Assembly (NCBI GenBank): GCA_024711145.1
Contig: JANJTJ010000015.1
Coordinates: 1-37,113 of the forward strand
Reading direction: 5' to 3'
Origin: Balneolales bacterium
GTDB lineage: Bacteria > Bacteroidota > Rhodothermia > Balneolales > HLUCCA01
DNA: 37,113 bases
The notes below the pieces were generated by a model. It searched no databases, had not been told where the DNA came from, and worked only from the letters and a program-made list of their open reading frames with translations. The translations under genes and the position numbers were made by a program. Positions 18,694 through 27,125 of this stretch are shown here, piece by piece (within the stretch, counting starts at the first letter, position 1; every line of letters begins with the position of its first letter).

Positions 18694-18699
18694 AATGTA
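18694..18699 (-). promoter_or_regulatory. -10-like hexamer TACATT, leaderless type
   Basis: TACATT is followed by CCGGCC (6 nt) and the ATG at 18687. It lies in a 20-bp gap within the minus-strand gene run, so it would be an internal promoter. Confidence 0.35.
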
Positions 18700-18707
18700 C
18701 GCAATTT

Positions 18708-19271
18708 TCAAAATGTGCCTTCCGCGCCGAAGGTGTTGGTGGCCGCATACCGACCGGTGGACGGCTTCCAATACAGGGTTATTTCGTCGCTGACGGCTTC
18801 GCCGGCGGAGTCGGTCATCACCACATGCAGCAGGACCACGGGCCCGGCATACACGGCGGGTTCTTCCCAGAGCTCCCGGCGGAAGGCATATCCGTGCGCG
18901 GCACGTTCCTGCCCGAGCAGAACGGTGCCGTCGGCATCGGTCATGGCGTCGCGGGTCACCCGCAAGAGTACCGCATCGCCCTGCAAGACCACCAGTTCGT
19001 CGAACCGGAGGGTGTAGCCGTCGGCACGCAGGTCGCGGGCGATGGGGGCATCCGGGCGGGGGAGGATGAGCAGGCGCTCGTTCCGGCCGTCGGCGTTCAC
19101 ATCTTCCTGATGGATCACGCTCTGGAAGCCGGTCAGGTCGGGAGCACTACCCGAAACGGCCCGGTTCACATAGTACCAGGCCGTGAGGATGATGACGGCG
19201 GAACCGATCAGCAAGACCGGCAGCAGGGGGCCCCGCAGGGGGGACCGACGCACGGGACGGCGGATTCTCAT
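18708..19271 (-). CDS. Membrane-anchored protein of unknown function
   Basis: The 187-residue protein has a short arginine-rich N-terminus (MRIRRPVRRSPLRGP), one membrane helix at about residues 16-38 (LLPVLLIGSAVIILTAWYYV) and an extracytoplasmic domain. The domain contains DVNADGRNERLLIL, which looks like a D-x-N-x-D-G calcium-type loop seen in FG-GAP/VCBS-like proteins, and otherwise a beta-rich sequence. No family was recognised. It is the first gene of the seven-gene minus-strand run ending at the CaCA antiporter, and a TANNNT hexamer lies 6 nt before its ATG. If the loop binds Ca2+, a link to the cation transporters downstream would make sense, but this is speculation. Confidence 0.75.
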   Translation of the reverse strand: MRIRRPVRRSPLRGPLLPVLLIGSAVIILTAWYYVNRAVSGSAPDLTGFQSVIHQEDVNADGRNERLLILPRPDAPIARDLRADGYTLRFDELVVLQGDAVLLRVTRDAMTDADGTVLLGQERAAHGYAFRRELWEEPAVYAGPVVLLHVVMTDSAGEAVSDEITLYWKPSTGRYAATNTFGAEGTF

Positions 19272-19277
19272 GCTCTG

Positions 19278-19283
19278 AAAATA
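19278..19283 (-). promoter_or_regulatory. -10-like hexamer TATTTT, leaderless type
   Basis: TATTTT is followed by CAGAGC (6 nt) and the ATG at 19271. It lies in the 36-bp gap after the YceI gene and probably drives the cation-transport/kinase operon. Confidence 0.45.
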
Positions 19284-19307
19284 CGCCGTCCCGGGTCGGG
19301 GTACGCG

Positions 19308-19889
19308 TCAGTTGCGCGTTACTTCCAACAGGATGGAGATGTCCACTTCGTTGCCGATCATGCCGGTCTCCACGTAGCTGCCCGTGCCCACGCCGTAATC
19401 GTTGCGCAGGATCTGCAATTCCGATTTGAACCCGGCCACCTGCCCGCCACGGGGGTGCGGCATGCTGCCCAGGTAGGTGAAGGGCAGACGGATGGTCTTG
19501 GTCACGTCTTTGATGCGCAAGGTGCCCACGGCCACGAAGGTGTTGTCTCCGGTTTTCTCGATGGAGGTGGACCGGAAGGTCATGGTGGGGAACTGCTGGG
19601 CATCGAAGAAATCGGGCGTGCGCAGGTGGCCGTCACGCCGCTCGTTCTGGGTGTTCACGCTGGTCACATCGATGGATACGTCGATCGAGCTGCCAGCCAG
19701 ATTGGCCGGATCGAACTTGATGGACCCCGTGAAGGCCTTGAAGTTGCCCGGTACCGGGGTGAAGAAGTGACGGATGCTGAAATTGACCGAGCTGTGCGCC
19801 GCATCGATGGCCCAGGTGGGCGCTGCGGTTTGGGCTTGGGCGCCTACGGTGAGGCCGATGAGCAGCAGGAGGGTGAGTACGTGTTTCAT
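19308..19889 (-). CDS. YceI-family periplasmic protein
   Basis: The 193-residue protein has a signal peptide (MKHVLTLLLLIGLTVGAQAQ). The YceI lipocalin-like barrel starts with the diagnostic WAIDAAHSSVNFSIRHFF and continues with GSIKFDPANLAGSSIDVSID, RDGHLRTPDFFDAQQFPTMTF and the LRIKDVTKTIRLPF strand. YceI proteins bind long isoprenoid or lipid tails in the periplasm; some are induced by acid or base stress. Length is typical. It has its own promoter, with a 31-nt leader that distinguishes it from the apparently leaderless genes nearby, and it is divergent from the second subtilase gene. Confidence 0.93.
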   Translation of the reverse strand: MKHVLTLLLLIGLTVGAQAQTAAPTWAIDAAHSSVNFSIRHFFTPVPGNFKAFTGSIKFDPANLAGSSIDVSIDVTSVNTQNERRDGHLRTPDFFDAQQFPTMTFRSTSIEKTGDNTFVAVGTLRIKDVTKTIRLPFTYLGSMPHPRGGQVAGFKSELQILRNDYGVGTGSYVETGMIGNEVDISILLEVTRN

Positions 19890-19920
19890 AAGTTGGTTGG
19901 GTGAACAATAATTGTTTCAA

Positions 19921-19928
19921 CAAATATA
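19921..19928 (-). promoter_or_regulatory. Bacteroidota-type -7 element TATATTTG
   Basis: TATATTTG matches the TAnnTTTG consensus of Bacteroidota primary promoters exactly. It lies 31 nt upstream of the YceI start at 19889, within an AT-rich patch. A convincing TTTG at -33 was not found. Confidence 0.5.
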
Positions 19929-19994
19929 AGAAGCCGCAAGCGGACATGCCACCTCTTTTTTTTGCAACACCTGTGGAAGTCCGGAAATTCCCGG

Positions 19995-22307
19995 ATGAAC
20001 ATCCGCAACAGCACCATCGCATTCGGTTTCAGCCTTCTGCTGGCCGCATCGCTCCAAGCCCAACCCCGCCCTGAGCGCCTGAACGGGGTCCGATCTTCTG
20101 AAACCGACAAATCTCCGAGCCGGGAGGAGGGGCTGAGACGGGCCGCACCGGCCGACCCCGCCACCCTGCGCATGGATGCGTGGGGCCGTTTGCAGGCCGC
20201 CCGCGCCGAATGGGTGGATGTGTTCGTGCGCTTGGATGGCGACGTGGACCTGTCGGCCACCGGGTTCCGGGAACGGGCGCGGGCGGGCGGCATCGCCGTC
20301 GGCCGCATCGCCTCGTCATCCGTTCCGGCGCTGCTTCGGGCGCCGGGCGTGCGTTATGTGGAAGGTGCCCGCATGCGCGAGCGCCGCAACCAGGCGGGCA
20401 ACCAGCTGACCGGAGTGGACCGGATCCATACGGGCCAGGGGCTCAACAGGGCGTACACCGGCGCCGGGGTGGTGGTCGGCGTGTTGGACAGCGGCATCGA
20501 TTTCACGCATCCCGATTTCTCGGCTGCCGGCGGCGGCACGCGCATCCGGTACGTGCTGGACATGCAGGAGAACGGCACCGATGTGGTGTACACCAAAGCC
20601 CAGATCGATGCGACGCCGGGCAGTATCGCCCAGCGCGACGGCGACGGCAGCGGGGGGCACGGCACCCATGTGACCTCCACGGCGGCCGGCCGCAGCGGCG
20701 TGGCGCCCGATGCCGACATCGTTTTCGTGAAGGGCATCCGCGAACCCGATTCCTGGGGCGGATTCTATGATACCGATGTGGCCGAAGGCGTCTCCTTCAT
20801 TTTCGAGAAAGCCGACGAGCTTGACCGTCCTGCCGTGGTCAACCTCAGCCTGGGCGGACTCTACGGGCCGTTGGACGGCACCTCGGCCTATGAACAATTC
20901 CTCAGCGGTCTCACCGGGCCGGGGCGCATCATCGTGGCGGCGGCCGGCAACGACGGCGGCACCCCGGTACACGCGGGGGTGCAGGTAGCGCCCGAAACCC
21001 TCTACGAAACCGCCTTGTACCCCGTGGATCCCTTCGACAACTACATCGAACTCTGGGCCGATCCGGGCGCCTTGGAGGCTGTCGCCATCGGGGTGTATGA
21101 GGTGGATGAGGACGGGTTCCTGGTATGGATGGGCAGCACCGAATCTGTGGCCTTGGGAGACATGGCGGGTGTGGATGCCGAAGGGTTCCTCGACGCCCAG
21201 CCCATCGAAATCGACGGTACCATCTACGGGTATTACGCCATCGACGCCCGCACCACCGCCGACCCCGGCAACGGCGACGCCAACGCCTTCGTGGTCATCA
21301 CGGACAACGGAACCTCGGTGGATCTGGAATATCCGTTGTTCAGCCTGCTGTATGCCTCCGGCACGGCCACCAACGGCCGTATCGACCTATGGGCATCGGG
21401 TCCGGTGTTCTACCCGGAAGAATTGGGCTTGGAAGAAGTGGTGGAGGTTATCGGCGACACCCGGTATACGGTCGGTTCGCCCGCCACCTCGCACGATCTG
21501 ATCGCCGTGGGCTCGTTCACCAGCCGTACCCGCTGGACCGACCTGGATGGGGTGAACCGCATCCATATGGCCTATCCCGACTGGTTCGCCGAAGACGCGC
21601 TTGAGCCGACCATCGGTGCCATTTCGGAATTCTCGAGTGGTGGGCCGACCCGCGACGGGCGGGTGCTGCCGCACATAGCGGCTCCGGGCGAACGCGTGGT
21701 GGCGGCCTTGTCGTCGCACCTCACCGTTCATTCCGACCCCGAAGCGGCCTGGTCCCAAGGCGGTACCACCCGTACCGATGTGGTTCAGGGCGGCCTGTTC
21801 CAGACCATGGCGGGCACCTCCATGGCCGCACCCCATGTGACCGGCGTGGTGGCCCTCCTGCTGGAGTTGGACCCCGACCTCACCCCGGCCGAAATCCGGT
21901 CCCTGCTCGCCGCCACCGCCACCGTGAACGGCCAGACCGGCGCCGTGCCCAATGCGCGCTGGGGTGCCGGCCGCCTGAACGCCCACGCCGCCATGGCGCA
22001 ATTGGTAAGCACCTCGATCGACGATCGGGAACCCGGTAGCGTGCGCGAATTCGGTCTTCTGCCTGCTTATCCCAATCCCTTCAACCCGTCAACGGTTGTC
22101 GGTTATCAGCTTTCCGTTTCCGGACACACCCGGTTGGCCGTGTATGACCTGTTGGGCCGGGAGGTGGCGGTGCTGGTGGACGCGGTGCAGGCGCCGGGTG
22201 CCCACCAGGTCGCATTCGACGGCTCCGGTTTGGCCAGCGGCATGTATCTGGTGCGCCTGAGCAGCGACTCCGGCACCCAGGTACGCGCCATCACGCTGCT
22301 GAAATGA
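19995..22307 (+). CDS. Secreted subtilisin-like S8 peptidase with T9SS-type sorting domain
   Basis: The 770-residue protein has a signal peptide (MNIRNSTIAFGFSLLLAASLQAQ) and a propeptide-like region up to about residue 140. The subtilase domain has D165 (GVLDSGIDFTHPDF), H222 (GGHGTHVTSTAAG), the oxyanion Asn in AAAGNDGG and S609 (AGTSMAAPHVTGVVA). A large insertion of about residues 320-560 lies between the His and Ser regions, in the position of the PA/beta domains of long subtilases. The C-terminus is a type A sorting domain (YPNPFNPSTVVGYQL, then VYDLLGREVAVLV), implying export by a Type IX-like system. It ends on a TGATCA palindrome shared with the convergent YihY gene. Unlike the first subtilase, the frame is intact. 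Confidence 0.93.
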   Translation: MNIRNSTIAFGFSLLLAASLQAQPRPERLNGVRSSETDKSPSREEGLRRAAPADPATLRMDAWGRLQAARAEWVDVFVRLDGDVDLSATGFRERARAGGIAVGRIASSSVPALLRAPGVRYVEGARMRERRNQAGNQLTGVDRIHTGQGLNRAYTGAGVVVGVLDSGIDFTHPDFSAAGGGTRIRYVLDMQENGTDVVYTKAQIDATPGSIAQRDGDGSGGHGTHVTSTAAGRSGVAPDADIVFVKGIREPDSWGGFYDTDVAEGVSFIFEKADELDRPAVVNLSLGGLYGPLDGTSAYEQFLSGLTGPGRIIVAAAGNDGGTPVHAGVQVAPETLYETALYPVDPFDNYIELWADPGALEAVAIGVYEVDEDGFLVWMGSTESVALGDMAGVDAEGFLDAQPIEIDGTIYGYYAIDARTTADPGNGDANAFVVITDNGTSVDLEYPLFSLLYASGTATNGRIDLWASGPVFYPEELGLEEVVEVIGDTRYTVGSPATSHDLIAVGSFTSRTRWTDLDGVNRIHMAYPDWFAEDALEPTIGAISEFSSGGPTRDGRVLPHIAAPGERVVAALSSHLTVHSDPEAAWSQGGTTRTDVVQGGLFQTMAGTSMAAPHVTGVVALLLELDPDLTPAEIRSLLAATATVNGQTGAVPNARWGAGRLNAHAAMAQLVSTSIDDREPGSVREFGLLPAYPNPFNPSTVVGYQLSVSGHTRLAVYDLLGREVAVLVDAVQAPGAHQVAFDGSGLASGMYLVRLSSDSGTQVRAITLLK

Positions 22308-22312
22308 TCATT
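22303..22312. repeat. 10-bp palindrome holding both convergent stop codons
   Basis: AATGATCATT is a perfect palindrome. It contains the TGA of the subtilase (22305-22307) and, on the other strand, the TGA of the YihY gene (22308-22310). This is the same arrangement as at 5255-5260. Confidence 0.55.
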
Positions 22313-23186
22313 CGGTCCCGCCTTCCAGGAACACATCCTGGAAGGCGCGGGCGCCGGCCGCGGCCACCACGAAAATGATGGCGGTGTAGAACGCCCACAG
22401 GGTGAGGATGAACAGCACCGTATAGCCTTGGTACACCGGTTGATAGGCTTCCACCGTGCGGTGCAGGAAGAAGCCGAACAGGTAGCGGGCGCTTTCGAAC
22501 AGCAGCGTATATAAAATGGCCCCCACCAGGGCGGTGCGCCGGGCGATGAGCCGTTCGCCCAGGTATCGGAACAGCACATAGAAAATGCCCAGCGTGAAGG
22601 CCACCGACAGCAGCGTGAGCAACACGTCGTAGAGGGTGGCTACGCCGAACGAAAGCCCCAGCAACGGAAGCTGCACATTACCGGTGACGAACAGGCTGGC
22701 TATGGATACCAGATAACTGAAGAAGACGAACAAGCCGCCGACCAGCCCGAAACTGAGCATGTTGTAGGCCAGGTTGCCCACACGGCCCCGGCGCTCCACC
22801 CCGTCGAACACCTGGAAAATGACATGTTTGAGGGTGCGGAACAGGCCTATGGAGGTGAAGAACAGCACCGCGAAACCGACCACCCCGAACACCCGGCGCT
22901 GGTCCACCAACGGCCGCACCATACCCTCCAGAATGACGGCCGGGTCGGCGATGGCCGCACCGGGAACCTCATACAACCCTTCCGGCATGAATTCGCGGGC
23001 ATACCGGGTGAGCTCTTCGGCTACCGAATCGATGCTCAGCACATACCCGACGATCGATCCGACCAACAGGCTGAAGGGCAGGCTGAACAGGAACAGGTTG
23101 AAGCTGATGGCCGATGCGTTGAAGAACAGGTCTTTGCCGGCGAGCAGCTCCGCGTAGCGTCTCAGGAATAAGGTGGTTTTGGGCAC
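22308..23186 (-). CDS. YihY/BrkB-family membrane protein
   Basis: The 292-residue inner-membrane protein has about six helices and the family motifs: NASAISFNLFLFSLPFSLLVG in the first helix, VFGVVGFAVLFFTSIGLFRTL, and the late LGERLIARRTALVGAILYTL and VYQGYTVLFILTLWAFYTAI segments. The family is widespread and its function is unsettled; the old name 'ribonuclease BN' is wrong. The GTG at 23186 is chosen as start because a TAGGTTTG promoter-like element (23210-23217) lies upstream of it and it leaves room for the divergent mutS promoter. ATG codons at 23240 or 23228 would add 18 or 14 arginine-rich residues. The gene is convergent with the subtilase, with no spacer. Confidence 0.85.
   Translation of the reverse strand: MPKTTLFLRRYAELLAGKDLFFNASAISFNLFLFSLPFSLLVGSIVGYVLSIDSVAEELTRYAREFMPEGLYEVPGAAIADPAVILEGMVRPLVDQRRVFGVVGFAVLFFTSIGLFRTLKHVIFQVFDGVERRGRVGNLAYNMLSFGLVGGLFVFFSYLVSIASLFVTGNVQLPLLGLSFGVATLYDVLLTLLSVAFTLGIFYVLFRYLGERLIARRTALVGAILYTLLFESARYLFGFFLHRTVEAYQPVYQGYTVLFILTLWAFYTAIIFVVAAAGARAFQDVFLEGGTE
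22319..22347. terminator. 12-bp inverted repeat inside the 3' end of the YihY gene
   Basis: CGCCTTCCAGGA (22319-22330) and TCCTGGAAGGCG (22336-22347) form a perfect 12-bp stem with a 5-nt loop. It starts 11 nt after the subtilase stop and lies within the last codons of the YihY gene, where it encodes AFQDVFLEG. No T-tract follows on either strand, so it is a candidate U-less bidirectional terminator for the convergent pair, not a proven one. Confidence 0.45.
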
Positions 23187-23193
23187 GCGGTCG

Positions 23194-23217
23194 TATTTTC
23201 GATGCCCTGCAAACCTA
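23194..23217. promoter_or_regulatory. Putative divergent mutS / YihY promoter elements
   Basis: TATTTT at 23194-23199 on the plus strand and TAGGTTTG at 23210-23217 on the minus strand (a perfect TAnnTTTG) face each other. The plus-strand element implies that mutS transcription starts near 23206, so translation would have to start downstream of there. Confidence 0.35.
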
Positions 23218-23278
23218 CGGCCGAACATCCGAACCCGCAACGCTCCTGGCTACCGGAAGTCCACATACCACGCCGCTC

Positions 23279-25897
23279 ATGCGGCAGTACCACGAGATCA
23301 AGGCCAAATACCCCGGCACCTTGCTGCTCTTCCGTGTGGGCGATTTCTATGAAACGTTCGCCGACGACGCCGTCGTGGTCAGTCGGGAATTGGGCATCAC
23401 GCTCACCAAACGCAACAACGGGGGCGACCAAACCCCCTTGGCCGGGTTTCCGCACCACGCCCTCGACACCTACCTGCCCAAGCTCATCCGAAAGGGCCAC
23501 CGGGTGGCGGTATGCGACCAGACCCAAGACCCCGCCGAGGCCAAAGCCCAGGGCAAAAAGCTGGTGGAACGCGAAGTCACGGAGATCGTGTCGCCGGGGG
23601 TCACGCTGTCCGACAAACTGCTCGACCACAAACGCAACAATTACCTGGTGGCCCTGCATGTCTCCGGCGGCACCGTAGGGGTGGCCTTCGCCGACGTGAG
23701 TACCGGGGAAATGGGCCTCACCCAATTGGAGAAAACGGCCTTGGACGGGTTTCTGGGTTCGCTCCAACCCGCCGAAATCCTGCTGGCCAAAAAATGGAAG
23801 CAGGAACCTCCGTTCCGCCACGAAGGTGCAACCCGCACCCTGTTGGAAGATTGGGTGCTCGACGGCGACTACGCCTACCCCTTGCTGCTCGAACATTTCA
23901 AGACCCATTCGCTGAAAGGGTTCGGGGTGGACGACCAGCCGGTGGCCTGCACCGCGGCCGGCGCGCTCCTGCATTATGTGAAGGAGAACCAGCGCGGCAC
24001 CATGGCCCATATCCGCCGCATCTATGCCTTCGAGAACCGCGAGTTCATGATGCTGGATGCCTCCACCAAACGGAACCTGGAGCTGACGGGCACCTTGCAG
24101 GACGGGCAGTCGGAAGGATCCCTCATCGGCATATTGGACGAAACCTGCACGCCCATGGGCGGGCGCCAGCTCCGGCGTTGGCTGCACCAACCCCTCAACC
24201 GGGTGGAACCCATCCGGGAGCGGTTGAACGCCGTGGAGGCCCTGCATGCCGACACCCGCGCCCGGCACGACCTGCGCGCCGATCTGGAGCAGGTGGGCGA
24301 CCTGGAACGCCTCATCTCCCGTGTGGTGGTGGGTAGGGCCACCGCCCGCGACCTGAAAGCCCTGCAACGTTCCTTGGCTGTCATTCCCGAACTCAAGAAA
24401 CGGGTCGCCGTGTTCGGGTCGCCGGTATTGGATCCCCTGGTGCGGCCCTTGTCGGCGCTGGCGTCCCTGCAAGACCGCATCGGCACGGCTCTGGTGGACG
24501 ACCCGCCGGCCGGCATCCGCGACGGCGGCTTCATCCGGGACGGGTTCTCATCCGAACTCGACGAACTGCGCGACATCGCCCGCAACGGCAAACACTACAT
24601 CGCCAAGATCCAGAAATCCCTGGCCGAGCGCACCGGCATACCCAGCCTCAAACTGGGGTACAACAAGGTGTTCGGGTACTACATCGAAATCACGAACGTC
24701 CACAAGGACCGCATTCCGGCCGATTTCATCCGGAAACAGACCCTGGTGAACGCCGAGCGCTACATCACACCCGACCTCAAGGAGATCGAGGAGAAGATCC
24801 TGTCGGCCGAGGAGCGGATCGGGGCCCTGGAGGCCGAGCTGTTCGAGAACCTGCGGCTCGAGGCCGCCGAGCAGGCCGAGGCCGTGCAGGCCAATGCCGC
24901 CCTCATCGCCCGGTTGGATGCCCTGCAGGCGCTGGCCGAAGTCGCCTTCCGGTACCGGTATGTGAAACCCACGGTGGACGAAGGCACGGCGCTTTCCATC
25001 AAGGCCGGGCGGCATCCCGTGGTGGAACGGTTCATGCCCCTGGGCGAACCCTTCATCCCGAACGACCTGGAGGTGGACACCGACGAGCGCCAGATCCTGG
25101 TGATCACGGGTCCCAACATGGCGGGGAAATCCATCATCCTGCGCCAGACCGGCCTCATCGTGCTGCTGGCCCAGATCGGCAGTTTCGTGCCGGCCGACGC
25201 CGCGCATGTCGGCGTGGTGGACAAGATCTTCACCCGGGTGGGGGCCAGCGACAACCTGGCCGCCGGCGAGAGCACCTTCCTGGTGGAGATGAACGAGGCG
25301 GCCAACATCCTGAACAACGCCACCCCGAGGAGCCTGATCCTGCTGGATGAGGTTGGCCGGGGCACCAGCACCTTCGACGGCATGTCCATCGCCTGGTCCT
25401 TGGCCGAGTACCTCCACAACCAGCCCTCGGTGGCGGCCAAAACCCTGTTCGCCACGCATTACCACGAGCTCAACGGCCTGGCCGACCGGTACCCGCGCAT
25501 CCGCAACCACAGCGTGCAGGTGGCCGAGCACGACGGCCGGGTGATCTTCCTGCGCAAGTTGGTGGAAGGCGGCGCCGACCACAGCTACGGCATCCAGGTG
25601 GCGGCCATGGCCGGCCTGCCCGAGGCCGTGCTGGCGCGGGCCCGTGAGATCCTGCACACGTTGGAGGCGCACACGCTCGAGATCGACGGTGGCGGCGCGC
25701 CCACCCGCCCCGACGCCCGCGCCGCCCTGGACAGGCTCGAGAAACAGGACGTATTGCCCCAGCTGAGTCTGTTCGCCGGGCAGATCGATCCGCGGTGGGA
25801 ACAGATCCGCAACAAGTTGGAAGCGGCGGATGTGAACCGCCTGACCCCCATAGAGGCGCTGCTCCTGCTCAGTGATCTGAAACGCCAGTTGCAATGA
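23279..25897 (+). CDS. mutS: DNA mismatch repair protein MutS
   Basis: This 872-residue MutS1 recognises mismatches and recruits MutL. The mismatch-binding F-x-E is visible in VGDFYETF near the N-terminus. The ATPase has Walker A GPNMAGKS (residues 611-618), DKIFTRVGASDNLAAGESTF, Walker B LILLDEVGRGTSTFDG and the FATHYHEL switch. The ATG at 23279 gives MRQYHEIKAKYPG, but MutS proteins usually have a few residues before this, and the frame upstream encodes PHTTPL directly before the Met, which matches the family. No in-frame ATG, GTG or TTG exists in the nearby upstream frame; a CTG at 23207 would add 24 residues. The annotated start may therefore be short. Alanine dehydrogenase follows after 7 bp. 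Confidence 0.95.
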   Translation: MRQYHEIKAKYPGTLLLFRVGDFYETFADDAVVVSRELGITLTKRNNGGDQTPLAGFPHHALDTYLPKLIRKGHRVAVCDQTQDPAEAKAQGKKLVEREVTEIVSPGVTLSDKLLDHKRNNYLVALHVSGGTVGVAFADVSTGEMGLTQLEKTALDGFLGSLQPAEILLAKKWKQEPPFRHEGATRTLLEDWVLDGDYAYPLLLEHFKTHSLKGFGVDDQPVACTAAGALLHYVKENQRGTMAHIRRIYAFENREFMMLDASTKRNLELTGTLQDGQSEGSLIGILDETCTPMGGRQLRRWLHQPLNRVEPIRERLNAVEALHADTRARHDLRADLEQVGDLERLISRVVVGRATARDLKALQRSLAVIPELKKRVAVFGSPVLDPLVRPLSALASLQDRIGTALVDDPPAGIRDGGFIRDGFSSELDELRDIARNGKHYIAKIQKSLAERTGIPSLKLGYNKVFGYYIEITNVHKDRIPADFIRKQTLVNAERYITPDLKEIEEKILSAEERIGALEAELFENLRLEAAEQAEAVQANAALIARLDALQALAEVAFRYRYVKPTVDEGTALSIKAGRHPVVERFMPLGEPFIPNDLEVDTDERQILVITGPNMAGKSIILRQTGLIVLLAQIGSFVPADAAHVGVVDKIFTRVGASDNLAAGESTFLVEMNEAANILNNATPRSLILLDEVGRGTSTFDGMSIAWSLAEYLHNQPSVAAKTLFATHYHELNGLADRYPRIRNHSVQVAEHDGRVIFLRKLVEGGADHSYGIQVAAMAGLPEAVLARAREILHTLEAHTLEIDGGGAPTRPDARAALDRLEKQDVLPQLSLFAGQIDPRWEQIRNKLEAADVNRLTPIEALLLLSDLKRQLQ

Positions 25898-25904
25898 GGA
25901 TGCC

Positions 25905-27125
25905 ATGGAGATTCTGAACCCGACCCAGTTGAGCCGCGATGTGGGCCTGAAAACCCTGGAAAAAGCGTTGCGGGTTAGCGAAAGCCGTACGGCCTTGGCC
26001 ATCGGCATACCGAAAGAAACGGCGGCCGACGAACGCCGGGTGAGTCTGGCGCCGGGTGGGGTATCGGTATTGGTGGCCAACGGCCACCGGGTGATCGTGG
26101 AAGCCGGCGCGGGCGCCGGTGCCCGGTTCGAGGACCGGGAGTACGCCGATGCCGGCGCCGAGATCGTACCCACGGCCGAGCAGCTCCACCGCGATGCCGC
26201 CTGCCTGGTGCGGGTGGCTCCGCCCTCGGTCGAAGAAACGGCCCTGCTGCACGAAGGGCAGCTACTTATTTCGGCCGTACACCTGGGTACCGCCAAAGCC
26301 GCATTTTTCGAGCAACTCATCCGCAAAGGGGTTACCGGCATCGGGTTCGAATTCCTGCAATCGCGCGACGGCAGCTTCCCGTTGGTCCGCATGATGCACG
26401 AAATCACCGGGGCTGTGGCCGTGCAAGTAGCGGCCCACTACCTGGAACGCACCCAGGGCGGCCCTGGCGTGCTGTTGGGGGGAGTATCGGGCATACCGCC
26501 GGCCACCGTGGTCATCCTCGGCGCCGGCCTCATCGGCGAATACGCCGCCCGCACGGCGCTGGGGTATGGAGCCCAGGTACTCGTGATGGACGACGACCTC
26601 TCCGCCCTGCGCCGTATCGAAAACGCCCTCGACCGCCGCGTCATAACGGCCATGGCGAATACCCAATACCTGCATACGGCCCTGCAATCGGCCGATGTGC
26701 TCATCGGGGCCGCCCTGGTCGAAGGCGACCGGGCGCCCTGCTGGGTTACCGAACCCATGGTGGCCTCCATGAAAGAAGGTGCCGTGATCGTGGACGCCGT
26801 GATAGACCAAGGCGGCTGCGTGAGCACCAGCCGGGCCACCACCCATAGCGACCCCGTGTACCGCGCACACGGCGTGCTGCATTACGCCGTGCCCAACATG
26901 CCCTCCTGCGTGGCCCGTACCGCCAGCTATGCGCTCAGCAATGTGCTGGTGCCCTACCTGCTGCAGATAGGCGATGCCGGCGGCCTGGCCGGCGCCCTCT
27001 GGAACCACGTGACCCTGCGCAACGGCACCTACCTGTACAAACGGCATGTCACCAAGAAAGCCCTGTCCAACCTGTTCGGCTTGCCCTACCGGGATATCGA
27101 CATGCTGATGGCGAGCCGGATATGA
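25905..27125 (+). CDS. ald: Alanine dehydrogenase family protein
   Basis: The 406-residue protein belongs to the alanine dehydrogenase/PNT family, which interconverts L-alanine and pyruvate with NAD. The N-terminal catalytic domain begins IGIPKETAADERRVSLAPGG after an unusual leader of about 33 residues (MEILNPTQLSRDVGLKTLEK...), a feature known from Bacteroidota members. The NAD-binding motif is VVILGAGLIGEYAAR near residue 200, and the late DPVYRAHGVLHYAVPNMPS region is typical. Some residues differ from classical Ald, so another amino acid could be the substrate. It begins 7 bp after mutS and its stop overlaps the rsmA start by 4 nt (ATGA), so the three genes are probably one operon. Confidence 0.85.
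   Translation: MEILNPTQLSRDVGLKTLEKALRVSESRTALAIGIPKETAADERRVSLAPGGVSVLVANGHRVIVEAGAGAGARFEDREYADAGAEIVPTAEQLHRDAACLVRVAPPSVEETALLHEGQLLISAVHLGTAKAAFFEQLIRKGVTGIGFEFLQSRDGSFPLVRMMHEITGAVAVQVAAHYLERTQGGPGVLLGGVSGIPPATVVILGAGLIGEYAARTALGYGAQVLVMDDDLSALRRIENALDRRVITAMANTQYLHTALQSADVLIGAALVEGDRAPCWVTEPMVASMKEGAVIVDAVIDQGGCVSTSRATTHSDPVYRAHGVLHYAVPNMPSCVARTASYALSNVLVPYLLQIGDAGGLAGALWNHVTLRNGTYLYKRHVTKKALSNLFGLPYRDIDMLMASRI

Noticed and set aside
22308..23186. Ribonuclease BN
   Set aside because: This old name for the YihY/BrkB family came from a misassignment; the protein is a membrane protein with no nuclease motif.
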